This document shows, piece by piece, positions 23,129-34,254 of a stretch of 60,000 nt of DNA. The notes under the pieces are model-generated. The model did not search any database. It was not told the DNA's origin and saw nothing but the letters and a program-made list of their open reading frames with translations. The stretch lies in NCBI GenBank assembly GCA_964020155.1, contig OZ026567.1, positions 3,654,850 to 3,714,849 on the forward strand, given 5' to 3'. The position numbers and the translations under genes were made by a program. The stretch's first letter is position 1. Each line of letters begins with the position of its first letter. Origin of the DNA: Chondrilla cf. caribensis (Eukaryota; Porifera; Demospongiae; Chondrillida; Chondrillidae).

Positions 23129-23555
23129 ACGAAATTTCTGTGAATGCATTATTTCCCATCTACTATGCTACTAATTGTTCCATCATGCATTTGGTTTACT
23201 CTGTAGCTATTATCAGCTCAATTTGAATTTAGTATAGACTGTCATGATCAGTTAGTCTTGTTGAGCAGATGTGCACTCTGCTGTCTACATGTTCACTAGT
23301 CTGAGGTTGGATATCAAAATTATTTCCATCAAATATGCAGAATATCCATTCAATTTTCTAACCCTATAGTTGGTGTAGTATACATATATATGCACGTTCT
23401 AATCACACACACTCTAGGCCAGGCTAACTTGTGTAGTAATCTCCTTGGTCAACAGTTTGAGTTGTGTGCATACGAGACCCCTACATGTCATGTGATAAAT
23501 TAATCTAACTGTAATGTACTGTAATCAATGATTAGTCGCGTGATTTCCTTCAAAC
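23129..23555. other. spacer upstream of sulfotransferase copy 7
   Basis: No exon or mobile element was seen. The CRE/ETS module found before copies 2-4 is missing, which suggests that copy 7 is regulated differently. Confidence 0.4.
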
Positions 23556-25320
23556 ATGTCTGATCAGAACTGTTATTCGCTAAAGTTGAATTATATAAAT
23601 GGGCTCCCTTTCCCGACTTTCATCGATGAAAAGAGGATGGACGAGTTAAAGGACTGGACGCTTCTTCCCGATGACGTCTATGTTGTGACCTATCCCAAAT
23701 CAGGTACAACGTGGGCTCAACAGATTCTCAAGTTGATCAGAAACAACGGAGTTGATGATGGCGTTACGATAGGGGAATCCGTACCCTGGCTTGAAAGAGT
23801 AGGACCGGAGAAATGCAAGGTGAATCAAGTGTGTGCACACTCGTTGCATAACTCTACATGCAACTTGCTTGATTCAATTGCAAATGACTGGATATGTTTT
23901 GACTTGAATTTCATTTGAATCAGATATTCTTCATTCAGAGGTTTTAAAAACGCCTTCCAACGTTTTTCTACAGGCCCTACCATCGCCACGTTTTTTCAAG
24001 AGCCACACCAGCTATGGCATGATGCCTGGAGGAGAGCCAGCAAAATCACCTTCAAAGTACATCTATGTTGCTAGGAATCCAAAAGACACGGCTGTTTCCA
24101 TGTATCATCATGCAAAAGGTTTAAAAATTTTTGATTTTGATGGTCCCTGGGATGGTTTCTACGAGGAGTTCATGAATGGCAGAGTGGAGTCAGGATTGTG
24201 GTTTGACCATGTACTCCAATGGTGGAAGCATAATGGTGAGTTAATACAAGTCAACTATCTGTTGGAGATCCCATTGGCAAGTCTTTGAATTCAAGTATGT
24301 ACATTGGAACCTGCCTGATCCAGCACCTCTATAACCGGTATTCGCTTGAATCGGCCGAGATTTTCAGGCACAGATTACTTTGCCATAGAAAACTACCTGC
24401 CTAATCCAGAATTCTGCTAACCTGCAATCCGGCATGGATGTTTGTCCCAACAGACCAGAAGACCTCTATAAACTGGCAATCCCCTTGAAACACTCTTTTA
24501 TTGGCAAGCAAAAAGGTGTAAAAGGAACAGTATTTTAATTTTGTTGTCGGTCCCTTTTGATCTGCTATTTTTTTTCAGTGATGTCATATGAAATACGAAG
24601 TCGACCTAAAGTTAACAATGACGTAATATTTGGACTGAAGTGCTCCATACACTTGTGATTTGTCATAGATATCATATATATAGATCGGATTACATAAATT
24701 GGGTATAAGGATTTGTTCAGACCACATAATAATTATTATCTTATATATATTGCATGTTTACATAGTGACTGTTTTTTGAAAATGCTTCAGAATCATTAAT
24801 TTTATCACAATTTCGTGAATTCAGAATGCCGATACCCAAACCTCTATAATCCAGCAACCTGCTAATCCAGCAACCTGCTAATCCAGCACTATTTCTTGTT
24901 CCGATATCAGCATAATAGTCTAATGCCTATAGCCTGCTCAGCCTACTTGACAATCTTTTCCAAATCTGTCTACTCTTAGATGCCAGTAACATCCTATTTC
25001 TCAAGTATGAAGACATGAAGAAGGACCTTCACCAAGCCATTGAGACTATAGCATCCTTCATCGGATGCAAGCTTGAACCACAAGTGGTGGAGTCCATAGC
25101 TGAGCAGTCTACCTTCCAATCCATGAAGGAGAATCCTTCAACCAATTTCTCTTCATTGGCCCATCTTCGCAAGGAAAATAGTGAACCATTCATTCGCAAA
25201 GGAATTGTTGGAGACTGGAAGAGCTACTTCACAGAAGATCAGAATAGGAGGTTTGACGAAGAATATGCCAAGAGAATGAGTGGTAGTGGTTTAGATTTTG
25301 AATTTGAATTGGAAGTGTAA
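23556..25320 (+). CDS. cytosolic sulfotransferase copy 7, intact and divergent
   Basis: Exons 23556-23819, 23974-24235 and 24980-25320 join in frame to 288 codons. YPKSGTTW, FKSHT, YVARNPKDTAVS and RKGIVGDWK are all present, so PAPS binding and catalysis look sound. It differs from copies 2-4 at three places: the N-terminus (MSDQNCYSLKLNYINGLPFP), the exon 2 loop (MYHHAKGLKIFDFDGPWDG), and the exon 3 segment KENPSTNFSSLAHLRKENSE in place of QKTFAPHFKEAATDSG. These are the variable loops around the acceptor pocket in known SULTs, so a different substrate is likely (inference). Intron 2 matches the sequence joining exons 1 and 3 in copy 5, so these two are sister copies. Confidence 0.88.
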
Positions 25321-26491
25321 TCTTCATCCATGTACTCAAAATCTGTTGCATGTAATTTTATAGTTTTTCAATAACGTATCAATGCACTAGGATATGTGCA
25401 TATTATATTTTATGTGGTATGATTGGTTGGAGTCCATGGTCATAATAAGGGTGTAATTTTATGCAAATAGGTATGTATACATGCATGCATACATTCCACA
25501 TGGAGTAAATAGACTAGTATACATGTATCAGTAATATTAGACAGGTTCCTAGTTTGTGATTCACAAATAAAATGTGAGATAACCATTACTATTCACTAAA
25601 TACCAGCCAAAAGTTCTGTTCATAATACAATGTAATCATAATTATTACACTCAGCAATGAATGTAGGTGGCAGGTGAACTCAACACTGCCAAAGATGTTT
25701 CGAAGATGAACAAGCTAGCACATTACAGTTAAGACACCTGTGAACTATGTAGTTACTGTGTGTAGGGATACATGGAAATGAAATAGAACAAAACAAACAA
25801 ATGTGACAATAAACAACAGACAGAAAGGGAAATAGGAGTCAACAGTGAGAAAAAAAACAACAAAAAGACACTAGCACCAGTTACGTTCATACCAAATATT
25901 GTATGAACATGCCTGATCAAGTCAAGCTCAAAGGATTACCTGTCTTTATTAGCCTTGGTTCAGAGCAGACACACACACACACACCAGCAATTTCTTCACT
26001 CGTTAATTCACCACAATTCGTTTCAAAGAATATGGTGGATTAACGAGTTTGGCAGATTAACTGGATATTCATTGGTACTTGTACATCATATTGGTATTGG
26101 GAAATTGTGGCAGATTAAAAGGGTTGGTGGATAAAGCGTTGACGGATTAACGAGAATTTACTGTATTGGTTGGGTTCTATGGTCATAATAAGGATGTGAT
26201 ATTATACATTTATATATGTATACACGCATACTTCCACTATATTTAGAGTAATTAAATAGTGTACATGTTATATTAGACAGGTTCCTAATTTGTGAATCAC
26301 AAATGAAACTGGCGACAACTATTACTTATTCACTAAATGACAGACAAATTTTCTGTTCATAGATAAAATCTCAACAAGCAAAAGCCCAAAGCCACAGTGT
26401 GATACATGCAGTTATGTCGTAATGGCAGCTTTTTTTATTTAAATACATAATGTGTATGGAATACAATTCAGTTATCACCTTATTACTCGGA
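25321..26491. other. spacer between the two gene arrays, with direct repeats
   Basis: About 200 bp at 25425-25625 recurs diverged at 26165-26362; both contain GGTCATAATAAGG, ATTAGACAGGTTCCTA and TTCTGTTCATA. Between them lies a possible pogo-like MITE. Its left end is CAGCAATTTCTTCACTCG near 25985 and its right end, on the reverse strand, is CAGTAAATTCTCGTTAATCC near 26162. The left TA is hidden by a CA tract. No gene was seen. Confidence 0.5.
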
Positions 26492-27572
26492 TCATAGTAT
26501 CATATTTGCCATAATAGAATACTTATTAACTGTGTCTTTGTGTTGGCTGCATACTCTATTTTTGAAAAAATAATGTCTGTTATCAACGGGTTCAAGCCTA
26601 ATGTCCCCAGCTGGGGAGTCCTGTGGGCGGTGATGGATGTGGATATCCTTGACATAGTTGGTGCACATAATAACCAGACCAGTGTCTATTGTGAGAAGCT
26701 CCTTGATGGTGGCCTCACCGAGGGTCTTCCTATGAAACTTGAAGTTGCTGGCATCCCTCCTGGCCTGCTTCGGTGTGGCATTTGGCGAAACACGTGGGCT
26801 GGTGTTGTCCGGATTAGGTCCTAGTTGGGGAATAGGCTGGGGTGGTCCGTCTGGCGAGGACAGCACCTCCCAGTCCGGTAGTCCCCCAATGCTGTCTTCT
26901 CCACAAATAGTGTTATTCCTGTCATTGGTCCTGTCCTCGACAGCGTTCTGCTGAGTCTGTCCAGCAGCAGTGAGGAGAGCATTCGGATCAAAGCACGGTG
27001 GAATGACAATAACAAATTCATCACTGGAATCTGTAAACAACAACAACAACAATAGATTTTACATGATGGCTGTGCACATTAGAGGGTACGTACGTACATA
27101 GGGTACAAGCACCACAAACTCATTTCTTCTAACACACACTCTCCAATTGGTACACTGATGCATGTATGTAGGCTGTGCTCTTCAGTATGTAAGTATTGAC
27201 ATAGCAAATTGTACACTGCAGGGATGAGTTCAGAGGAGAGCTCAGAGGTGAGCGTATAAGTGAGTCTGTTCTATGTACTGTAGCAAACAAAGTCACAGGT
27301 GAGGCACAGCAGAGGGGATGTGTGCTCAGAACATGACAGGTTGGAGGGAAGCCATCCATCACCCTCTCACTAACCTCGAAGTTCCCTGCTGGTTGCAGGC
27401 TCTGCAGTGGCGGCTCTAGACTTCTGAACTCTGGCTCATCATCAAAATTCCCATTATAATGTGTTGACAAGGGCTTTGGGAGATGTTCATGAACTACAAC
27501 TGTAAGAGTAGATAAAGAATTAGACAATGCACATTGAAGTGCAGGTTGCACTCGCAATTGATGTGACTACAC

Positions 27573-27579
27573 AATGATG

Positions 27580-27633
<54 letters not shown>
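27573..27633. repeat. (TG)n tract, intron 5 of unit 1
   Basis: Pure TG tract of about 60 bp, at the same place in each unit that keeps this intron: 32772-32808, 35559-35587, 41765-41801, 44552-44580, 53973-54017 and 59045-59138. Confidence 0.95.
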
Positions 27634-27635
<2 letters not shown>

Positions 27636-27998
27636 CTCTTAAATAAACTTTCATCAAGTTTAAGTTTTGCATCTTTCAAAGTTTTAAAAGGATCATTTTT
27701 TCATACTTCAAGTACCTTCTCTATGGATCAGTCTATTGGGAAAGAAGTCATGTGACAATCACATGATATATAGCACATAGTGGACATATTCTCCTCACCA
27801 TAATGGACCAGCAGCAACTCAGCTGCAAATGAACGGAGCTTGATCTCTCCACATTTAGGCACAGACAGGGATAGCAAAGCCTGCACGTCTGGGGGTACTG
27901 TCAGTTTTGCCTTCAACTCCTTCACAAGCTCCTCCTTCATCTCGTGCAATCCTTCTGGGTGCTGCATTGTGTAGGTCTGACACACACAAACAGAGATA

Positions 27999-28572
27999 CA
28001 GTGGACCCTCATTTATCCGGACTTCATTTATCCGGAGGCTCGGATTATCCGGACACCAAATTTTCAGGGATAGCTATTTGCACATTAGCCATTTGGCCTT
28101 AGTGGTGAATAATAATAATAGGTACACGTACTTGAACAGTCAGCAAACAAGTAATTCGAGTTAAAAAGGGTCTTCCTTAGGTTCAGAAGAACCTTCGTTA
28201 TAGTTATTATGTTCGGCGAAGCTTCAAAGCACGAGTTTCAGCCCAATTTTTCATTCTCGGCGTTCGAAATCGGCCATCTTTTTTCGCGCAATATAAATTA
28301 TAATATAAATTCATTGTTGTGGTTACGTGTAGGAGCACGTCTTAGATGTAGACAAGCGTTTCATTCCGGAAGTCGAAATGAAAACAATAATAGGGATCAT
28401 GGAAAAGTTCCAAACCATTTGTTGTGTTTTACTTTCTAGCCAACATGTAGCCAAATAATGAGTAATATATTGACATATCATAATGCATTCAGTCCCGTTT
28501 CAGTTATCTGAACATTTCGCATATCCAACCACCCCTCGGTCCCAAGGTGTTCGGATAAGTGAGGGTCCAGTG
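27999..28572. mobile_element. pogo/Tigger-like MITE carrying a promoter-like segment
   Basis: Ends are CAGTGGACCCTCATTTATCC and, on the reverse strand, CACTGGACCCTCACTTATCC. TA flanks both sides (27997-27998 and 28573-28574). Units 2-3 and 5-6 keep the empty site GAGATAAATGG, confirming the borders. It is in intron 4 of unit 1. Its inner part (28200-28345) resembles, in opposite orientation, the 5' flank of exon 1 of this gene family, sharing TCGGCCATCTTTT and CGCGCAATATAAA. Confidence 0.8.
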
Positions 28573-28829
28573 TAAATGGATTCATTCCTAGATGACAAGA
28601 CACATTCCCACGACACTGAGTACACTAGCTGATAGAATAACTGTCTCCACACAAAAATGGATGAAAGCCAACTCTCGCCATTCAAATATGAGGATCAGAC
28701 GTACCTTTGCCCTGAAGGAGAGGTCATTGTCTGTTTCCATTTCTGAGTTTTCTGTTGGCTACAAATGAGAATTGGGATAGAAAAAATGTCAAAAATTGCA
28801 AGTTACAAGTACGTAAGTTCACCACTACA

Positions 28830-29215
28830 CACAACCTCACACACAGCACTCTACACACCCACACACAGTCACTCACAGCACACTACACTCACACAGCACT
28901 CTACATACACACACACTACACACAACACTCTACACACTCACACACAACACTCACAGCACACTACATACACACAGCACTCTACATACATACACACTCACAC
29001 ACAGCACTCTACACACTCACAGCACACTACACACAACCTCACACACAGCACTCTACACACACACACAGTCACTCACAGCACACTACACTCACACAGCACT
29101 CTACACACTACACACAGCACTCTACACACTACACACAGCACTCTACACACTCACACAGCACTCTACACACAACACTCTACACACACATATACGTAGCACT
29201 CTACACATCCACTCA
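28830..29215. repeat. intronic minisatellite of unit 1 (ACACAGCACTCTAC type)
   Basis: Tandem array of 20-24-bp units built from CACACACAGCACTCTACA with many variants, in intron 3 of unit 1. The homologous intron of nearly every unit carries one. Long Thr/His/Ser-rich frames here are repeat artefacts. Confidence 0.9.
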
Positions 29216-29478
29216 CTACAAACACCATCTTGGGCTTTAGTAGTTTTACTATGACAAATTGACCAGAATCTGATGCCAAATCACATGGAGTCTTTCCCAA
29301 AGTGTTCTTCCTCAACAATGGAGACCCATAAGCCAAGAGAAGCTGGGTGTTGGCGTTAGAAGAGAGGATAATAAGCACATATGCATGGTGCATACAGAAT
29401 CTCTAGATACATGTACGTACATACTTAGATATACACAATATACATACATACAAAGCACACCACGTACGCACCAATGTA

Positions 29479-29641
29479 CAGTTGAACCTCCTTAACGCGA
29501 TACTCTATGGACAATTCCACAATTCCATGCTAAAAGCATTTCATGTTGACAGTACTCACATATGCACATGCACATCAGCTGAAAATGTAGGGACTTAACA
29601 ATAATCTTATGCTGGAAAGATGTGTTAATAAGGTTCGACTG
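29479..29641. mobile_element. pogo-like MITE, intron 2 of unit 1
   Basis: Ends CAGTTGAACCTCCTTAAC and, on the reverse strand, CAGTCGAACCTTATTAAC, flanked by TA (29477-29478 and 29642-29643). Also present in units 3, 6 and 8 at the same place, so it was inserted before the units multiplied. Confidence 0.75.
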
Positions 29642-30367
29642 TACGTACATATACGTAAATTGTACAATACATTACATACATACATTCATACATACGTTGG
29701 TACAGGTACACACTTACTTCAAACACATCCAAGTAGACCAGACTGAGCAGCCAGATGTAATGGTGTATTCTCATCCTACACAGCATTGAAACGTGTGAAC
29801 ACACACACACCACCACCACCACCACACCTTGTCCACTCAGACACACACATCAAACACAACACACCTTGTCCAACAGACACACAGACGGATGATAAACATA
29901 ACTCTTGTCCATTCCATTTCTCCTCTCGCGGGCCGAACCATTGATAAACGGTAGTTGATATTCTTTCTTCACAGGCTGGTCTAAGAGCATTTGGAGGTGT
30001 TCCTTTCTCTTTTTCTCTGTTCTCTGACTCGAACGAGAAGAAGCACACGCTACATGAAAGGCTGTTTGACCATTGGCGTTAGTTACGAAAGGGTCACCGC
30101 CAAATCGAAGGCATTCGTTCAGGAAAAGTTTGTGCTCGAACCTGACAGCGTATATCAGAGGCTGTCGTTGGAAGGACTGGGCCCCATGTGTTTATTAGGA
30201 TTAAAGTTCTTCTGTAAGTGGGCTGACATATCGGATTCCGAAGACTGCATTTTCCGAAGGATCTCTTCTTCTCCAGGTAATTTCCATTTGGATTCCTTCT
30301 TACTGTCATCTTTCCGTTCTTCTTCGGTTAATAAACACTGAAAGAACTTCGTTTCCACTTCACCCAT

Positions 30368-30659
30368 AATGTCATAATGTGTTCTCACACGTAACTCAAA
30401 CAGTGAATTTATATTATATTTTATATTGCGCGAAAAGATGGCCGATTTCAAAAGGCCGAGAATTAGAAATTCGGCTAGAATTCAAGCGAAACGGCTTCGC
30501 CGAACTTTATATCTCCAGCGAAGGTTTTTACAAACCTAAAGTAGACGTCCAAGTATTTTGAGTGCTGGGGAAGGCTTCTGCGACTCCACTTTTATCATTT
30601 TTTATCAAATTGTACACTTAGGGCAACTATAAATAGCGCAGATACTATTAATAAAATAG
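30368..30659 (-). promoter_or_regulatory. 5' flank of unit 1, promoter-like
   Basis: Directly upstream of the exon 1 ATG. It contains AAAAGATGGCCGA (YY1-like AAGATGGC core), GCGCGAA and AT-rich TATATT stretches. The same block lies before exon 1 of units 6, 7 and 8 (47214-47540, 50817-51105, 56346-56670). It is absent from units 2 and 3. Promoter function is inferred from position and conservation. Confidence 0.35.
30438..30539 (+). CDS. 33-codon basic open frame opposite exon 1
   Basis: It opens MADFKRPRIRNSARIQ and ends QRRFLQT, and is very rich in Arg and Lys. It starts 70 bp from the unit 1 start codon on the opposite strand. It is kept at 47321-47422, 50887-50988 and 56454-56555 with a few substitutions and no stops. 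These are recent duplicates, so conservation is weak evidence. I recognise no family. It may be chance within a promoter. Confidence 0.15.
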   Translation: MADFKRPRIRNSARIQAKRLRRTLYLQRRFLQT

Positions 30660-30971
30660 ATAGGTCACGGTAGCCGGTTGGTCAGGTGACACGACTCTAG
30701 GCTCCAGGTCGCGGGTTCGAAATCTCGAAAGGACGGTTTTTTCTCTGAAAAAAAAGAGCTCACTTCCTGGTGGTCAGTCGCAATACTCTCTACAAAGAAC
30801 CGTAGGGGGGAGCTTTGGGACTCGCGGCTGACCTCCCAGCTAGAATAGTGTCTTCTGCATTCGCGGAATGACCAAGTACACAGCATCTGTGGAAAGTCCC
30901 TATAAAGCCGACCATGGGTTTGTTTGACCCCAAGTGGGTGACCTTTTTTTCTTTTCTTTTTTTTTTTTTGT
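30660..30971 (+). mobile_element. tRNA-derived SINE with T-rich end
   Basis: A tRNA-like head has an A-box-like GGTAGCCGGTTGG and a B box GGTTCGAAATC about 40 bp apart, as in pol III internal promoters. A conserved body of about 200 bp follows, then an oligo-T/C run. Copies lie before units 6, 7 and 8 (47541, 51107 and 56675) and, truncated, at 38201. Same flanks show that they spread with the units. The T run on the box strand is unusual for a SINE tail. Confidence 0.6.
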
Positions 30972-31467
30972 CTCAAGACTCCATAAACCGCCAGTTGTAT
31001 GCATCATTATACGATCACTACGTGTACCACCTATTTTGAATTCCAAGAATTAGAAATTGGTCTGGAATTCGGGCATAACGGGTATGCCAAACGTAATAAC
31101 CTCGAAGCCCAAAAAGAGATGCCTAAGTAGTTCCAGTGTGTGTGTGTGGGGGTGGGGGAATACTTGTTGGTTTGGAGAGTTTGGTGTAATAGGATCAGAC
31201 TTTGACCCACGTAACTACCTTTCAATGCACAAATTATAATTAAACAATGTACTAATACACATAATATGAAGTTGTATGCATCAGCATAAATTTATAAAAA
31301 TCATTTCAGTTAACACACTCACAAAATTAATACATACATACGTCTGAAATAGAGATATTCGTAATAATAATTTTAATATGCAGTGTGTGTGTGTTTGGGT
31401 ATGGGTGCTAAACTATGAAACATTTCGTTAATATTGTGGGTAGGTAGGTGAATTACACACAGCAAGT
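30972..31467. other. spacer between unit 1 and unit 2
   Basis: Conserved spacer of the array, with CTGGAATTCGGGCATAACGG, a short TG/G-rich tract and the 3' flank of the unit 2 UBA exon. The 6.4-kb duplicated block begins inside it, at 31279. No exon was seen. Confidence 0.5.
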
Positions 31468-32771
31468 TCAACTCTGGCGGTCGAGGAGGTCATTGACAAC
31501 AGCTCTTATGTGGTTGCTGTGCTTCTTCAACAGCTCCTCGTTCAGGTGGCGATTCGGGAATCCCATGCTCACCAGCCTATCCACGAGATTAGTGGGTTCT
31601 TTAGGAGGTGCCCACTTTGCCTGTGGAGGTGTGTACTTCTTTGAAAGCTTGAAAGCAGGCGTGGTAGAAGTGTTATCACAACTGTCTCCTTCACATTGGA
31701 TACCTCCCTGTGTGTTCTCTACGGTAGACTCTTGTTCGAGCTCTGGAGTATATTTGTCGGAATCTCCAACCTGTTGAACGACTTCAACTGAGTCAAGTAT
31801 ATTTTTGTCAACCAAATCTGTACAGGCATCCGACGGACAAACAAGATGGATGAATATAACATCTGGAGAACATACAGTGAGGCAGACACACATTTGGATT
31901 CCTTCTTACTGTCTCTCTTCTGTAAGTGGGCTGACATATCCAATCCCTCCTGGCCTGCTTCGGTGTGGCATTTGGTGAAACACGTGGGCTGGTGTTGTCC
32001 GGATTAGGTCCTAGTTGAGGAGTAGGCTGGGGTGGTCCGTCTGGCGAGGACAGCACCTCCCAGTCTGGTAGTCCCCCAATGCTGTCTTCTCCACAAATAG
32101 TGTTATTCCTGTCGTTGGTCCTGTCCTCGACAGCGTTCTGCTGAGTCTGTCCAGCAGCAGTGAGGAGAGCATTCGGATCAAAGCACGGTGGAATGACAAT
32201 AACAAATTCATCACTGGAATCTGTAAACAACAACAACAACAACAATAGATTTTACATGATGGCTGTGCACATTAGAGGGTACGTATGTACATAGGGTACA
32301 AGCACCACAAACTCATTTCTTCTAACACACACTCTCCAATTGGTACACTGATGCATGTATGTAGGCTGTGCTCTTCAGTATGTAAGTATTGACAAAGCAA
32401 ATTGTACACTGTAGGGATGAGTTCAGAGGAGAGCTTAGAGGTAAGCGTATAAGTGAGTCTGTTCTATGTACTGTAGCAAACAAAGTCACAGGTGAGGCAC
32501 AGCAGAGGGGATGTGTGCTCAGGACAGGTTGGAGGGAAGCCATCAATCACCCTCTCACTAACCTCGAAGTTCCCTGCTGGTTGCAGGCTCTGCAGTGGTG
32601 GCTCTAGACTTCTGAACTCTGGCTCGTCATCAAAATTCCCATTATAATGTGTTGACAAGGGCTTTGGGAGATGTTCATGAACTACCTACAACTGCAAGAG
32701 TAGATAAAGAATTAGACAATGCACATTGAAGTGCAGGTTGCACTCGCAATTGATGTGACTACACAATGATG

Positions 32772-32809
<38 letters not shown>

Positions 32810-33415
32810 CTTTCACATAAACTTTCATCAAGTTTAAGTTTTGCATCTTTCAAAGTTTCAAAAGGATCTTTTTTCCATACTTCAAGTACCTTCTCTATGG
32901 ATCAGTCTATTGGGAAAGAAGTCATGTGACAGTCACATGATATATAGCAAATAGCGGACATATTCTCCTCACCATAATGGACCAGCAGCAACTCAAGCTG
33001 CAAATGAACGGAGCTTGATCTCTCCACATTTAGGCACAGACAGGGATAGCAAAGCCCGCACGTCTGGGGGTACTGTCAGTTTTGCCTTCAACTCCTTCAC
33101 AAGCTCCTCCTTCATCTCGTGCAATCCTTTTGCGTGCTGCATTGTGTAGGTCTGGCACACACAAACAGAGATAAATGGATTCATTCCTAGATGACAAGAC
33201 ACATTCCCACAACACCGAGTACACTAGCTGGTAGAGTAACGGTCTCCACACACAAATGGAGTAAAGCCAATTCTCGCCATTCAAATATGAGGATCAGACG
33301 TACCCTTGCCCTGAAGGAGAGGACATTGTCTGTTTCCATTTCTGATTTTTCTGTTGGCTACAAATGGGAATTGGGATAGAAAAAAATGTCAAAAATTGCA
33401 AGTTACAAGTAAGTT

Positions 33416-33990
33416 CACCACACACAGTCACTCACAGCACACTACACACAGCACTACATACACACACACACTCACACACAGCATTCTACACACTTACACA
33501 CAACACTCACAGCACACTAAACACAGTATTCAACATACAACACGCTACACACAACACTCTACATACACACACACTCACACACAGCACTCTACATACATAC
33601 ACACTCAAACACAGCACTCTACACAATCACACACAACACTCACAGCACACTACACACAACCTCACACACAGCACTCTACACACTCACACACAGTCACTCA
33701 CAGCACACAACACTCACACAGTACTCTACATACATACACACACACACAGCACTCTACACAATCACACACAACACTCACAGTACACTACACACAACCTCAC
33801 ACACAGCACTCTAAATACTCACACACAACACTCACAGCACACTACACACAACCTCACACACAGTACTCTACACACTCACACACAGTCACTCACAGCACAC
33901 TACACTCACACAGCACTCTACACATTCACACAGCACTCTACACATTCACACACATTCACTCACAGCACACTACACACAGCACTCTACGTT
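33416..33990. repeat. intronic minisatellite of unit 2
   Basis: CACACAGCACTCTACA-type tandem array. It joins directly to the exon 2 region (CTCTACGTTGGTACAGG), so exon 3 and the pogo-like MITE of intron 2 have been lost through it. Confidence 0.9.
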
Positions 33991-34085
33991 GGTACAGGTA
34001 CATACTTGCTTCAAACACATCCAAGTAGACCAGACTAAGCAGCCAGATGTAATGGTGTATTCTCATCCTACACAGCATTGAAACG

Positions 34086-34095
34086 TGTGAACACA

Positions 34096-34166
<71 letters not shown>

Positions 34167-34215
34167 ACACACACACACACAACACACAACACACACACAC
34201 ACACACACACACAAC

Positions 34216-34250
<35 letters not shown>

Positions 34251-34254
34251 CCAC
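34086..34254. repeat. (CA)n tract, intron 1 of unit 2
   Basis: Long CA tract between exons 1 and 2 of the unit. The counterpart in unit 5 (43079-43247) has the same length and interruptions. Confidence 0.95.

Larger units (their letters stand above)
26492..30367 (-). pseudogene. ankyrin/NBR1-like unit 1, frameshifted and without UBA
   Basis: Exons in gene order: 1 (30367-29865, ATG of MGEVETKFFQ), 2 (29775-29725, DENTPLHLAAQSGLLGC), 3 (29342-29217, LLLAYGSPLLRKNTLGKTP), 4 (28758-28705), 5 (27976-27799), 6 (27499-27375) and 7 (27030-26492). Exons 1-3 carry ankyrin repeats and end in PKMVFV, an arrangement like the N-terminus of ANKIB1. Exon 7 begins DSSDEFVIVIPPCFD, matching the LIR region of NBR1, where F/Y-x-x-I/V/L binds ATG8/LC3. 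Exon 1 lacks one base near 30161, so the frame breaks at SNDTPLIYAV. Exon 7 leaves the family sequence near 26577 and stops at 26492, so the UBA exon is absent. The exon 6 to 7 phases do not match directly, so one small extra exon may lie between them. Confidence 0.65.

Noticed and set aside
28820..29200. A CRISPR-like array because of regular 20-24-bp repeats
   Set aside because: The repeats are contiguous, have no unique spacers and vary in unit length. The setting is eukaryotic intron, so it is a minisatellite.
28755..29240. Long Thr/His/Ser/Leu-rich open frames on the + strand, repeated at about 33.4, 36.1, 42.4, 45.1, 49.5, 54.6 and 59.4 kb
   Set aside because: They are translations of the intronic CACACAGCACTCTACA minisatellite, which has few stops. 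They are antisense to the ankyrin/NBR1-like gene and have no start context or conserved domain.
31448..31777. 109-codon + strand frame opposite the UBA exon, repeated in five units
   Set aside because: It is a shadow of the minus-strand UBA exon, which matches NBR1 and has splice sites. It has no family of its own.
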